Source: Streptomyces physcomitrii (lineage in GTDB: Bacteria > Actinomycetota > Actinomycetes > Streptomycetales > Streptomycetaceae). From it: a stretch of 64,000 nt of DNA. The position numbers and the translations under genes were made by a program. Shown piece after piece: positions 1-10,893 of the stretch; within the stretch, counting starts at the first letter, position 1, and each line of letters opens with the position of its first letter. A model generated the notes under the pieces. That model was given only the letters and a program-made list of their open reading frames with translations, was not told the origin of the DNA and searched no databases. Location of the stretch: positions 1-64,000 of the forward strand of contig NZ_JAAWWP010000030.1 in assembly GCF_012273655.1 (NCBI RefSeq), read 5' to 3'.

Positions 1-78
1 CCAGATGACGAAGACGGCATACAAGGCCAGTGGAGCAACCAAAAACCCCACAATGAAACGGTACTTACCATGCTCCAT
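1..78 (-). CDS. ngcF: Sugar ABC transporter permease NgcF, N-terminal fragment cut by the window edge
   Basis: The first 26 codons of a minus-strand gene start at ATG 78 and run off the left edge. The translation begins MEHGKYRFIVGF and continues into a hydrophobic stretch, as expected for the first membrane segment of a MalF-type permease. It lies directly downstream of ngcE in the same orientation, 50 bp after its stop, which fits the binding protein-permease order of ngcEFG. The identification rests mostly on context and this short N-terminus. Confidence 0.7.
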   Translation of the reverse strand, partial: MEHGKYRFIVGFLVAPLALYAVFVIW

Positions 79-128
79 GATCTACCGGTCCTGGTCTCTA
101 CGCGATAGCCGCCGCTGGGGACACATAC

Positions 129-1574
129 TCACGCGTGCTTGTACTTCTTGATGTCGCCGTCCTTCGCGGTGGCGTCGGCGTAGCCCTGGATCTTCTTGAT
201 CGTCTCCGCGGGCGTCATGCGTCCGGCCATCATCTCGCCGAGACACGCCACGCCGATCCGCTGCTTGTTCAGCTCGACGTACCAGTCCTGCAGCCGCGGG
301 TTGAGGATGTTGTCGCCCGCCTTCTTCAGCGCGGCGACCGCGGAGCTGAGGCCCGGAGGCAGCTCCAGGCCCTCTTCGCTGCCCTGCACCGAGGTGAGCG
401 AGGAGACCTGCTTGGAGAAGTTCTGCGCGGACTCCTTGCCGAGCATGATGCGCATCTGCTCCATGCCGCCGACCGGGTTCTTCGCCCTGGCCGGGACGAT
501 GAAGGGCTCACCGCCGGAGGCCCAGAGCGTGCCGAAGGGCATCTTGTCGCTCTTGTCGAGGCTGGAGGGCGCCGCGATGGACATCTTGAAGTCCTTGGGC
601 GTGGTCTTGGAGGACTCGTTCTCCACCCAGGAGCCGTTCGGGATGAACAGCGCCTTGCCCTGGTTCCAGTTCGTCTGCGCCTGGATGTGGCTCAGACCCG
701 AGGTGTTCTTGAGGATGTAGCCCTTGCGGACCAGCTCGTAGTACGCCTCGAAGGCCGACTTGACCGCCGAGTGCTTCCAGGCGTTCGGCTCCAGGTTGTC
801 GATGGCGTCGAGGACCTCGCGGCCACCGATCTTGCCGATGAAGGGGTACAGCGAGAACGGCAGGTAGTACGGGTACTGGCCCGGGTAGGTCCAGCCCGCG
901 ATGCCCTGCTTCTTCGCCTTGGCACACAGGGCGATCATGTCGTCCCAGGTCTCGGGGTACTCCGCGTCCAGCTTCTCCAGCTGGGTCTGCGAATACCACA
1001 CCCCGTAGACCGTGTACGCGTAGTACATGACCCAGACCGGCTTGCCGTCGAACTGGCCCATCTCGATGACGCCGGGCCGCAGGGTGTCGCGGACCTTCTT
1101 GTTCGGGTCGTCGAGGGAGGGGGCGTCGAGCAGCGGGGTCAGGTCGGCGAGCTGGTCCTTTCCGACCAGGACGCCCATGTCCATCTGCTCCTTGCCGGAG
1201 TTGTCGATCAGGTCCGGCGGGGTGCCGCCGTTGAAGCTCGGCTGCAGCTCCGTCTGGATCTTCTGCGTCGCCCGGTGCTCGACCTTGGACTTCGGGTAGC
1301 GCTTCTTGTAGACCGCCTCGGCGTCCTTGGCGTACTGGTCGCCGAAGCCGCCGTTGAAGATGACCACCTCGACGGGCGCCGTCTCGTTGGCCCCCAGCGG
1401 GTTCTTCGCGGTCTTCTTGCCCTTGTCGACCTGGTTGCTGTCGTCGTCGCCGCCGCTCGCGCAGGCGGACAGGAAGCTCATGGTCGGAACTGCGGCCAGA
1501 CCGAGTGCAGCAGACCGCTTGATCAGATCGCGACGGCCGACGCCCTCATGACCGGTGGCGGAAGTGGATCCCAT
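129..1574 (-). CDS. ngcE: N-acetylglucosamine/chitobiose ABC transporter substrate-binding lipoprotein NgcE
   Basis: A 481-aa extracellular solute-binding protein, family 1. The ATG at 1574 was chosen over upstream codons because it has a GGAGAAGGCGAGG ribosome binding region and is followed directly by a twin-arginine signal (GRRDLIKRS) and a lipobox (LSAC, near residue 37), so it should be a Tat-exported lipoprotein anchored outside the membrane. The body matches my memory of NgcE, which captures N-acetylglucosamine and N,N'-diacetylchitobiose for uptake. The permease gene ngcF follows at once. A DasR-like dre site lies about 185 bp upstream, consistent with control by aminosugar phosphates. 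The family is certain; the exact ligand comes from recognition plus neighbourhood. Confidence 0.85.
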   Translation of the reverse strand: MGSTSATGHEGVGRRDLIKRSAALGLAAVPTMSFLSACASGGDDDSNQVDKGKKTAKNPLGANETAPVEVVIFNGGFGDQYAKDAEAVYKKRYPKSKVEHRATQKIQTELQPSFNGGTPPDLIDNSGKEQMDMGVLVGKDQLADLTPLLDAPSLDDPNKKVRDTLRPGVIEMGQFDGKPVWVMYYAYTVYGVWYSQTQLEKLDAEYPETWDDMIALCAKAKKQGIAGWTYPGQYPYYLPFSLYPFIGKIGGREVLDAIDNLEPNAWKHSAVKSAFEAYYELVRKGYILKNTSGLSHIQAQTNWNQGKALFIPNGSWVENESSKTTPKDFKMSIAAPSSLDKSDKMPFGTLWASGGEPFIVPARAKNPVGGMEQMRIMLGKESAQNFSKQVSSLTSVQGSEEGLELPPGLSSAVAALKKAGDNILNPRLQDWYVELNKQRIGVACLGEMMAGRMTPAETIKKIQGYADATAKDGDIKKYKHA

Positions 1575-1757
1575 GCTAAGTCCTCGCCTTCTCCAGGACT
1601 CAAGCGGTGTACCGGACCCTTCCGGCACCGCGGCGATATGAGCGGGGTAGTGCGCTGAGGCCGAGGTTCCCTGCTGGACCGGGCCGACGCCCCCATGCGT
1701 CCGTGCTCCCCAGCCCCCGGCCGTCCCCCTGGCGGTCAACCACCAGACGGGACGCGG

Positions 1758-1773
1758 ATAGGTATAGTCCACT
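1758..1773. promoter_or_regulatory. Candidate DasR (dre) operator upstream of ngcE
   Basis: Read on the minus strand, AGTGGACTATACCTAT matches the dre palindrome AGTGGTCTAGACCAGT at 12 of 16 positions. It is 184-199 bp upstream of the ngcE start. DasR is the GntR-type repressor of chitin/GlcNAc uptake in Streptomyces. Apart from this site and the acnA terminator, I see nothing else convincing in the gene-free stretch 1575-2069. Confidence 0.5.
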
Positions 1774-1998
1774 CGCGAAACCTGAGCAAGATCGGGTGCA
1801 GGTTTGGCCCCGAGTCTTTCCCGAGTTGAGACCTCGGCAATCAGCCATGGGGCACTCCCCAGCCGGTTTTCGCACGCTCCTGAGCATCCTCAAGAAATAC
1901 GTGTCCGCCTCACTGTTCGCCACTGCAGCGTTTTCCCCCGGATGGCGGCGGAGGCAATGTTCCGGCCACCGCCGGCCGCCTCCCCGCGGGCGCGCGAA

Positions 1999-2032
1999 AG
2001 GGCCGTACCCCCTCGTACGGGGATACGGCCCT
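1999..2032 (-). terminator. Hairpin terminator behind acnA
   Basis: AGGGCCGTACCCC pairs with GGGGATACGGCCCT across a 7-nt loop, with a single bulged base. It begins about 40 bp beyond the acnA stop codon. There is no T-tract, as is usual for Streptomyces terminators. Confidence 0.75.
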
Positions 2033-2069
2033 CGCCGCCGTACGGTGCTCCGCGCGGCGGTCCGCGGTA

Positions 2070-4784
<2,715 letters not shown>

Positions 4785-4861
4785 GACAGTCTCCTTCATA
4801 TGTGTGCGCGTACCACCGCAATCCTGCCGCCACGATTTCCGACTGGCCTACTGAGGTAAGA

Positions 4862-4880
4862 CTAAGTAAGGTCACCCTTA
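4862..4880. promoter_or_regulatory. Iron-box-like element upstream of acnA
   Basis: CTAAGTAAGGTCACCCTTA contains the perfect inverted repeat GTAAGG-TCAC-CCTTAC (4866-4881). It matches the DmdR/IdeR iron box as I recall it (TTAGGTTAGGCTCACCTAA) at 11 of 19 positions. It lies about 80-95 bp upstream of the acnA start. Iron control of an Fe-S enzyme is sensible, but the match is partial. Confidence 0.35.
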
Positions 4881-4911
4881 CCGAGTGGCGGCTGCGGGAC
4901 GCCTCGGCAGA

Positions 4912-4929
4912 TATCTCGATGTCGAGATA
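4912..4929. promoter_or_regulatory. Perfect palindrome TATCTCGA-TG-TCGAGATA, candidate TamR (MarR family) operator
   Basis: Two perfect 8-bp arms with a 2-bp spacer lie 128-145 bp upstream of acnA. In S. coelicolor the MarR-family regulator TamR is known to control the aconitase gene, and MarR operators have this form; the exact TamR consensus is from memory. No tamR gene is in the window. The rest of 4785-5184 has no convincing gene. Confidence 0.5.
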
Positions 4930-5156
4930 ACTCTAGTACATCCCCGCCGCCGGGTCATGCGCGGACCCGCCCCGCGGCGACCGCGGGCGCCGCACGCTGC
5001 CCGGATCCACCGGCGACCCCGGCGCGGCAACACCTCGCCCCGAGCCGACCACCACACGGCTCCGCAGGCGCCCGGGCGGGAGGCGACGTACCGTCAGAAG
5101 CGGCCGCCTCGCGGCGACACGGGGACTCACCCGTTCGGCCGCCCCGCGCAGGCGTC

Positions 5157-5172
5157 ATCTCATATCTGAGAT
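5157..5172. promoter_or_regulatory. Palindrome ATCTCA-TATC-TGAGAT just upstream of the HTH-MurA gene
   Basis: Two perfect 6-bp arms end 12 nt before the start codon of the following gene, which itself encodes an XRE-type DNA-binding domain. The position would block transcription or initiation, so autoregulation is a natural guess. There is no clear Shine-Dalgarno between it and the ATG, so the mRNA may be leaderless or nearly so. Confidence 0.4.
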
Positions 5173-5184
5173 AGCCTTGCCCTT

Positions 5185-6714
5185 ATGGCAGACGACTACC
5201 TCGTACGCATCGGCAAGCTCATCCGTGACGCACGTCAGCACCGGGGCTGGACACAGTCGCAGCTGGCCGAGGCGCTCAACACGAGCCAGAGTGCGGTCAA
5301 CCGCATCGAGCGCGGTAATCAGAACATCAGCCTTGAGATGATCGCGCGCATCGGCGAGGCCCTGGACAGCGAGATCGTCTCGCTCGGCTATTCGGGCCCC
5401 ATGCATCTGCGCGTCGTCGGCGGCCGCCGCCTCTCCGGCGCCATCGACGTCAAGACCAGCAAGAACGCCTGCGTCGCCCTGCTCTGCGCCTCCCTGCTCA
5501 ACAACGGCCGCACCGTGCTGCGCAAGGTCGCCCGCATCGAGGAGGTCTACCGCCTCCTGGAGGTGCTCGGCTCGATCGGCGTCCGCACCCGCTGGATCAA
5601 CGACGGCACCGACCTGGAGATCGTGCCCCCGGCCCGGCTCGACCTGGACGCCATCGACGCGGACGCCGCCCGGCGCACCCGCTCGATCATCATGTTCCTC
5701 GGCCCGCTGCTGCACCGCCTCGACCACTTCAAGCTGCCCTACGCGGGCGGCTGCGACCTCGGCACCCGCACCATCGAGCCGCACATGATCGCCCTGCGCC
5801 GCTTCGGCCTGGACATCACCGCGACCGAGGGCCTCTACCACGCCCAGGTCGAGCGGGACGTCGCCCCCGGCCGCCCGATCGTGCTGACCGAGCGCGGCGA
5901 CACCGTGACGGAGAACGCCCTGCTCGCGGCGGCCCGTTACGACGGGGTGACCATCATCCGCAACGCCTCCTCCAACTACATGGTCCAGGACCTCTGCTTC
6001 TTCCTGGAGACCCTGGGCGTACGGGTGGACGGCATCGGCACCACCACGCTGACCGTGCACGGCGTCGCCGAGATCGACGTGGACGTGGACTACTCCCCCT
6101 CCGAGGACCCGGTGGAGGCGATGAGCCTGCTGGCCGCCGCGGTGGTCACCGGCTCCGAACTCACCGTGCGGCGCGTGCCGATCGAGTTCCTGGAGATCGA
6201 GCTGGCCGTACTGGAGGAGATGGGCCTGGACCACGACCGCTCGGCCGAGTACGCCGCGGACAACACCCGCACCCGGCTGGTGGACCTGACCGTACGGCCC
6301 TCCAAGCTGGAGGCGCCCATCGACAAGATCCACCCGATGCCCTTCCCGGGCCTCAACATCGACAACGTCCCCTTCTTCGCCGCGATCGCCGCGACCGCGC
6401 AGGGGCAGACCCTCATCCACGACTGGGTCTACGACAACCGGGCCATCTACCTGACGGACCTCAACCGCCTCGGCGGCAGGCTCCAGTTGCTCGACCCGCA
6501 CCGGGTCCTGGTCGACGGCCCCACCCGCTGGCGCGCCGCCGAGATGATGTGCCCGCCCGCCCTGCGCCCCGCGGTGGTCGTCCTCCTCGCGATGATGGCG
6601 GCCGAGGGCACCTCGGTGCTGCGCAACGTCTATGTCATCAACCGGGGTTACGAGGAGCTGGCGGAGCGGCTCAACTCGGTGGGGGCGCAGATCGAGATCT
6701 TCCGCGACATCTGA
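5185..6714 (+). CDS. XRE-family HTH domain fused to a MurA-like enolpyruvyl transferase
   Basis: A 509-aa fusion. Residues ~8-65 form a Cro/CI-type helix-turn-helix (TQSQLAEALNTSQSAVNRIE). Residues ~75-505 form an EPSP synthase/MurA fold that would move enolpyruvate from PEP to UDP-GlcNAc. Catalytic landmarks are kept: the Lys in KTSKNACVALL (MurA Lys22 equivalent) and the Cys in AGGCDLGTRTIEPH (MurA Cys115, the fosfomycin target). I recall the same fusion as the second MurA paralogue next to aconitase in S. coelicolor. Its role may be regulatory, enzymatic or both. The last codons, stop and terminator are part of the direct repeat duplicated at 47335. Confidence 0.85.
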   Translation: MADDYLVRIGKLIRDARQHRGWTQSQLAEALNTSQSAVNRIERGNQNISLEMIARIGEALDSEIVSLGYSGPMHLRVVGGRRLSGAIDVKTSKNACVALLCASLLNNGRTVLRKVARIEEVYRLLEVLGSIGVRTRWINDGTDLEIVPPARLDLDAIDADAARRTRSIIMFLGPLLHRLDHFKLPYAGGCDLGTRTIEPHMIALRRFGLDITATEGLYHAQVERDVAPGRPIVLTERGDTVTENALLAAARYDGVTIIRNASSNYMVQDLCFFLETLGVRVDGIGTTTLTVHGVAEIDVDVDYSPSEDPVEAMSLLAAAVVTGSELTVRRVPIEFLEIELAVLEEMGLDHDRSAEYAADNTRTRLVDLTVRPSKLEAPIDKIHPMPFPGLNIDNVPFFAAIAATAQGQTLIHDWVYDNRAIYLTDLNRLGGRLQLLDPHRVLVDGPTRWRAAEMMCPPALRPAVVVLLAMMAAEGTSVLRNVYVINRGYEELAERLNSVGAQIEIFRDI

Positions 6715-6823
6715 TCCGCGCGTCACTGCCGCGCCCCTCTCCGTCCCGCCGCCCAGCGGCCCGGAGAGGGGCGCGGCGCCATGTCCGGGACTCCTCCGGG
6801 CCGTTGGGCCCGCGGCGGGCTGC
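6698..6823. repeat. Direct repeat copy 1 (left island boundary), 126 bp
   Basis: This block starts in the last six codons of the MurA-like gene and covers its stop and terminator. It aligns without gaps to 47335-47460 with 10 mismatches (about 92%), including a perfect 46-bp core (6761-6806). The homology ends abruptly on both sides. A copy of a gene's 3' end plus terminator at each edge of an accessory segment is the pattern left by integration at an attachment site or by recombination between duplicated 3' ends. The remaining 6824-7017 shows nothing I can name. Confidence 0.8.
6729..6776 (+). terminator. Terminator of the HTH-MurA gene
   Basis: A perfect 14-bp stem, CCGCGCCCCTCTCC paired with GGAGAGGGGCGCGG, with a 20-nt loop, starts 14 bp after the stop codon. 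The copy at 47366-47413 has one mismatch in the stem. Confidence 0.8.
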
Positions 6824-7017
6824 GGACCGCGCCCGCGGGGCGGAGGAGGGCGCGCTTGGCCTCACGGTCGGCGAGCAGGGAGGCGACAGGGGCACCCGCG
6901 GGAACGGCACCCCAGGCACCGCTACGCGGGCAACGGTCGCCTTCATCCCCTTCGTGATCGCCTGGCCGGAGCACTCAGCCTCAACTTCCTTCGTAGGGGC
7001 CGAACAAGAGGGGCTCC

Positions 7018-7209
7018 ATGTTGTCCGAGTTGTCCGAGCTATTCGGCAAGTTCCGATACCCGACTGCGGATGCCATATCTGTCCTGGCGATGTCGGCCGC
7101 TGCGGGCGGTGGAGCAGCGGCGCGCCTCGGCCTGGGTCCGCTGCATCGAGGGGTCCAGGCTCAGGTCTCCTGGGTGTCGAAGGCGACGAACCGCAGCTCT
7201 GAGGTGTAG
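7018..7209 (+). CDS. Possible small ORF (63 aa) antisense to the end of lanB1, doubtful
   Basis: An ATG six bases after GAGGGG opens a 63-codon frame (MLSELSELFGKFRYPTADA...) that overlaps the 3' end of lanB1 by 49 bp on the other strand. Several codons (TTG, CTA, ATA, TCT) are unusual for Streptomyces, and third-position GC looks low for a real gene. It could be a remnant or non-coding. It is listed because it has a good ribosome binding site and lies at the edge of a cluster containing peptide-modifying enzymes. Confidence 0.2.
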   Translation: MLSELSELFGKFRYPTADAISVLAMSAAAGGGAAARLGLGPLHRGVQAQVSWVSKATNRSSEV

Positions 7210-9443
7210 CGCCGTCCCTCGTCGTCCGTCAGCCAGGTCTGCTCCGGAGTCGGGAGCATCTCGGTGAATGTGGCCGTGCCGTGCGGGTCCTTCCGGGCCA
7301 GCCGACGCAGGGCCTTGGCGAGGATCGTCACGTAGACCGGGCTGTCGAAGTCGACGTAGAAGGGGCGGGACTCGGTCGGGGAGACGACGAAGACGAAGCG
7401 GGGCAGTCCCTGTCGTGCGCGCCACTGCCGGGCCCTCACGAAGCGGCGGGCCTCGTCCTTGTCGTCGGCGAAGTCGACCCCCGCGGCGGACAGTCGCCAG
7501 GTCTCACGGGCGACGACCATCCGGTCCAGGGTGACGCGTGGGGTGTGCGGGGCGGGCGTCAGGAGCCGGAAGAGGTCCATCGACAGCGTGGTGAGGACGT
7601 GCGAGAACACGTCGGCCACCGGGAACTCCGCGCCGTCCGGGAGGAGGACGAGCAGCTCGCCATCGCGCTCCTGGACGACGGCGTCCGCGCTGTGCACAGC
7701 CCGTTGGCGGGCGGGGTCCGCGGTGAAGTCGGTGAGGGCGACCTGGTAGTCCTCGGGCCGTACCAGCGTCTGCCGGACCCGGGCGGAGAGACGGGCGCGA
7801 TGCTCCTTGGGGATCAGGGGCAGCAGGCGCGGGGCGGGATGGTCCCGGTCGGTCAGCGCGAGAAGTTCGCGAATGTCCGGGTGCTGGTGGGTGAAGAGCG
7901 AGGCGCCCAAGGTGTTGGCGGCGAGGTGGAGTTCGCCCAGGACGAGAGTGAGGTCACCGCGGGCCGCTGCCTCGGGGCCGTCGGCGGCGACCATGATGTC
8001 CGGGCTGAGGTAGCGGGCCGCGGTCCAGCCCCCACCGCCGGTGAACTCATGGCTGACGGCCGCCTTGATGTCGGCGGTGCGCACGCTCACCCGGCGCGCT
8101 CCCTCGGGGACGTCCAGGACTCGCTGCCAGCGTGCGGCGAACTCGCGCTGGAGGTCGTCCGCGGCGGTGCGGGCGGTGCCGTGCAGCACCGGAAGGCACG
8201 CGAACCAGAAGGAGGCGAGGTCGACGGGGCCGGAGGCAGCGAGCCGGGCGTGGACCGGGCGGATCCCGGCGGCGACGGTGGCGGCCAGTCGTGCGGTGAG
8301 CCAGCCCGCACTGTCCATCAGCAGGCGCAGCGGGGCAAGGGCGTCGAGCACCGCGGGACCGAGCCGGGCGGTCGCGGAGCGCCGGGTGTCGCTGTAGACG
8401 AGGGCCCGGCAGGGCGCCGTGGAGGCGGACTTCTCCCGTACGGCGGCGGTGTCGGTGAGGCGGGTGAAGTCGCGTTCCAACTCCTCCATCGCCGCGATGA
8501 GTTCGCTCTCCTCGTCGGCGGCGGCGACCTTCGCTCGGCCCGCTTCCAGGAGGTCCAGGGCGGCGAGCGCCCGTCGCCTGGGGCCCGGGTCGCCGACCTG
8601 CTCCGTCCAGGCGCGCAGGGCGCGTTCGGGGTGGGTGCCCGCGGGGACCTCCAGCCGCCAGGTGACCCATCGGCGGGACACCAGGTCCGTCAGGATCCCG
8701 GGGACATCGGTGTCGGGCAGGTCGGCGGCGACGGCGTGGGCGGGGCGGACGCCGTCGCAGCGGGTGAGGACCGCCGCCTGCGCGGCGGACACGGTCGTCG
8801 GGCGCCGACCGGGCACCCGCACCTGGTCGCCGTCCACCACGACGAACGGCACACGCCTCGGAGCGATCCATCCGCGCAGTTCCGGATCGGCGTCGAGGAT
8901 CTTCGCCAGTGCGTCGATGCCCCAACTGGCCCAGTAGACGCGGGAGTCGGCGATCAGCCCGGTTCCGGTGTCGACGGCGGCCCCGGGCACGGAACCGTCC
9001 CAGCGGCCCCAGCCGACGGGGCCGAAGAAGCCGATGGTGTCGTTCTTGACGCAGAACCGCTGCCAGTAGTGGGCGACGAGCTCCTCGCGCTGGCGCGGCA
9101 TGCTGCTGCGCGGATCGATACCCGGCCGCCAGCGCAGGAACGGGGCGATGCCGGTGCGCAGCACGGGCCTGTTCTGCCAGGCGAGCGCCTGCCGGAACGC
9201 TGGGGTGCGGGCGATGTCCTGGAGGATGTGCGCGGTGTCCACGGCGGCGGCGGACAGCTCCTCGGTGAAGCCGTCCCATTCGGGGCCGGACAGCGGGCTG
9301 TCGGGGTCGAACTTGTCGGCGGCCTCGGCCAGTCCGGGCGGGGACAGGCGCAGCACGCCGTCGGCGGGAAAGCCCGGCCCGCGCAGCGCGAACTGGTTCC
9401 ACAGCCGCCAGCGGCCGAGGGACGGAACGAGGTCTTCGGTCAT
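7161..9443 (-). CDS. Short LanB-like protein 1 (lantibiotic dehydratase N-terminal family)
   Basis: A 760-aa protein starting at ATG 9443, 8 nt after AAGGAG. It belongs to the family of the glutamylation half of class I lanthipeptide dehydratases. The N-terminus carries the FALRGPGFPADGVLRL and KNDTIGFFGPVGWGRW blocks, and the end of that domain (RPFYVDFDSPVY) is near residue 700. Full LanBs are about 1,000 aa and end in an elimination domain; this one stops about 60 aa later, so elimination is missing. Known short LanBs are either split enzymes or peptide aminoacyl-tRNA ligases. It is the last gene of a five-gene operon and is paralogous to lanB2. Its substrate is unknown; the adjacent free carrier protein is one candidate. 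Confidence 0.75.
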   Translation of the reverse strand: MTEDLVPSLGRWRLWNQFALRGPGFPADGVLRLSPPGLAEAADKFDPDSPLSGPEWDGFTEELSAAAVDTAHILQDIARTPAFRQALAWQNRPVLRTGIAPFLRWRPGIDPRSSMPRQREELVAHYWQRFCVKNDTIGFFGPVGWGRWDGSVPGAAVDTGTGLIADSRVYWASWGIDALAKILDADPELRGWIAPRRVPFVVVDGDQVRVPGRRPTTVSAAQAAVLTRCDGVRPAHAVAADLPDTDVPGILTDLVSRRWVTWRLEVPAGTHPERALRAWTEQVGDPGPRRRALAALDLLEAGRAKVAAADEESELIAAMEELERDFTRLTDTAAVREKSASTAPCRALVYSDTRRSATARLGPAVLDALAPLRLLMDSAGWLTARLAATVAAGIRPVHARLAASGPVDLASFWFACLPVLHGTARTAADDLQREFAARWQRVLDVPEGARRVSVRTADIKAAVSHEFTGGGGWTAARYLSPDIMVAADGPEAAARGDLTLVLGELHLAANTLGASLFTHQHPDIRELLALTDRDHPAPRLLPLIPKEHRARLSARVRQTLVRPEDYQVALTDFTADPARQRAVHSADAVVQERDGELLVLLPDGAEFPVADVFSHVLTTLSMDLFRLLTPAPHTPRVTLDRMVVARETWRLSAAGVDFADDKDEARRFVRARQWRARQGLPRFVFVVSPTESRPFYVDFDSPVYVTILAKALRRLARKDPHGTATFTEMLPTPEQTWLTDDEGRRYTSELRFVAFDTQET
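8997..9411. repeat. Near-identical block shared by the two lanB-like genes (copy in lanB1)
   Basis: It aligns without gaps to 14252-14666 (constant offset 5,255). The sub-blocks 8997-9166 (3 mismatches in 170 bp) and about 9272-9395 (about 97%) are far more alike than the rest of the two genes. The stretch encodes the N-terminal ~140 residues. Recent gene conversion is the simplest explanation. Confidence 0.75.
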
Positions 9444-9577
9444 GGCGGCACTCCTTGGCGCGCGGGGACGGGGTCGTGAGGGTGAGGGACGGCGCGGCTG
9501 CGGTGGCCGCCGGGACCCGGCCCCGCACGGCGGGTGCGCGGGGGCCGGGGAGCCGCGGGGCGGGCCGTGGCGCCGGG

Positions 9578-9835
9578 TCAGGCGCGGCCGTAGTCGGCGT
9601 CGACGACCTCGGCGAGGTCACGCGGGGTCGGGTAGGCGAAGACCAGGGAGACCGGGATGTCGTCGACGCCGAGGATCTCCTCCAGGCGGCCGGTGATCTG
9701 GAAGGCGGTCAGGGAGTCGCCGCCCGCCTCGTAGAAGTCGGTGTCCTCGGTGAGCCCGGCGAAGTCGAGGATGTCGCGGAAGACGTCGACGAGCTGGTCG
9801 AGGGTGCTGACGGCGGTGGCGGTGTTCTCGGTCAT
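9578..9835 (-). CDS. Free-standing acyl/peptidyl carrier protein
   Basis: An 85-aa carrier protein with the phosphopantetheine attachment motif EAGGDSLTAF (Ser near residue 47). The ATG at 9835 overlaps the stop of the PLP enzyme gene by 4 bp (ATGA), so the two are translationally coupled; lanB1 follows after a 134-bp gap. It is probably loaded by the stand-alone adenylation enzyme two genes upstream after activation by the PPTase at 15207. The tethered aminoacyl group may be altered by the PLP or LanB-like enzymes, or passed to the first C domain of the NRPS at 35205-41498. All of that is inference from gene order. Confidence 0.88.
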   Translation of the reverse strand: MTENTATAVSTLDQLVDVFRDILDFAGLTEDTDFYEAGGDSLTAFQITGRLEEILGVDDIPVSLVFAYPTPRDLAEVVDADYGRA

Positions 9836-10893
9836 GACGTGTGCTCCTTGGTGTTGTCGGGCGTGGTGACGGGCGTGGAAGGGGTGCCTGGTGCGGCGGC
9901 GGACGGGGCGTCCGCCGCGGTGGTCGGGCGGTGCTGTGCGCGCAGCCGGGCGGGGGTGTTGCCGCCCGAGACCACGGCCACGGCGTGTTCGCGGCGGCCG
10001 GCACGCAGAGCCCCGGCGAGGGCGACGGCACCGCTGGGCTCGGCGTCGACACCGTGTCGGCGCAGCAGTTCGGTGGCGGCGAGGATCTCCGCCTCGCCGA
10101 CGGTGATCAGGTCGTCCACCCGGTCGCGGACGATCGGGTAGGTGACGTGTCCGGGGCGCTGGCCGCGCAGTCCGTCCGCGACGGTGCCGCTCGGCGGGAG
10201 CTGGACAGGGTGCCCGGCGGCCAGGGAACGGGCGTAGCGCGGGGTGAGGGCGGGTTCGACGCCGACCACCCGTACCGGCCGGTCCGCGGCGGCGAGGCAG
10301 ACGCCGGCCAGGAGGCCGCCGCCGCCGACCGGGACGTAGACCGTCTCGGTGTCGGGGGCGTCGGCGAGGAGTTCGGTGCCGACGGTGCCCTGGCCTGCGA
10401 CCACCAGGGGGTGGTCGGAGGAGGGTACGAGGACGGCGCCGGTCGCCCCGGCGAGTTCCGCAGCGTGTTCCTCGCGCTCGGCCACCCCTCCGGTCACCCG
10501 GACGGTCTCGGCGCCGAGGGCCCGGATGGCGGCAGCCTTGGCGGGGGCGGCGCCCGCCGCGAGGACGACGGTCAGCCGCAGACCGAGCGTGCGGGCGATC
10601 CGGGCCAGGGCGATGCCGTGGTTGCCGGAGGAGCCGGTGACGACACGGTCGGCGCCCAGGGCGAGGACGGCGTTGGCGGCCCCCCGGGTCTTGAACGAGC
10701 CGCCGAGCTGGCGGTGTTCGGCCTTCAGCAGCAGACGCGGGCCGTGCCCGCCGGTCCCCGGGCCGCGCAGCAGCGGGGTGCGGACGATGTACGGGGCGAT
10801 CCGGGCGGCAGCACGCGCCAGGTCGGCGGGGCCGGGCAGGACGGGAACGGGCGTCGTGGCGGTCGGGTGGCGTCCGGCGGTCGTGGTGCTCAT
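9832..10893 (-). CDS. PLP fold-type II enzyme, threonine/serine dehydratase-like
   Basis: A 353-aa protein of the tryptophan-synthase-beta superfamily. The PLP lysine sits in QLGGSFKTRGA (near residue 68). The phosphate-binding loop is VPVGGGGLLAGV and the asparagine loop is SSGNHGIALA. Close relatives remove ammonia from threonine or serine to give 2-oxo acids; others in the fold make diaminopropionate or do beta-replacement. The start overlaps the upstream A-domain stop (ATGA), and its stop overlaps the carrier protein start. The last ~40 residues are a Pro/Thr/Ala-rich tail without homology that I can see. In this operon it probably supplies or consumes the amino acid activated by its neighbour; which reaction it does cannot be read from the sequence. 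Confidence 0.8.
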   Translation of the reverse strand: MSTTTAGRHPTATTPVPVLPGPADLARAAARIAPYIVRTPLLRGPGTGGHGPRLLLKAEHRQLGGSFKTRGAANAVLALGADRVVTGSSGNHGIALARIARTLGLRLTVVLAAGAAPAKAAAIRALGAETVRVTGGVAEREEHAAELAGATGAVLVPSSDHPLVVAGQGTVGTELLADAPDTETVYVPVGGGGLLAGVCLAAADRPVRVVGVEPALTPRYARSLAAGHPVQLPPSGTVADGLRGQRPGHVTYPIVRDRVDDLITVGEAEILAATELLRRHGVDAEPSGAVALAGALRAGRREHAVAVVSGGNTPARLRAQHRPTTAADAPSAAAPGTPSTPVTTPDNTKEHTS

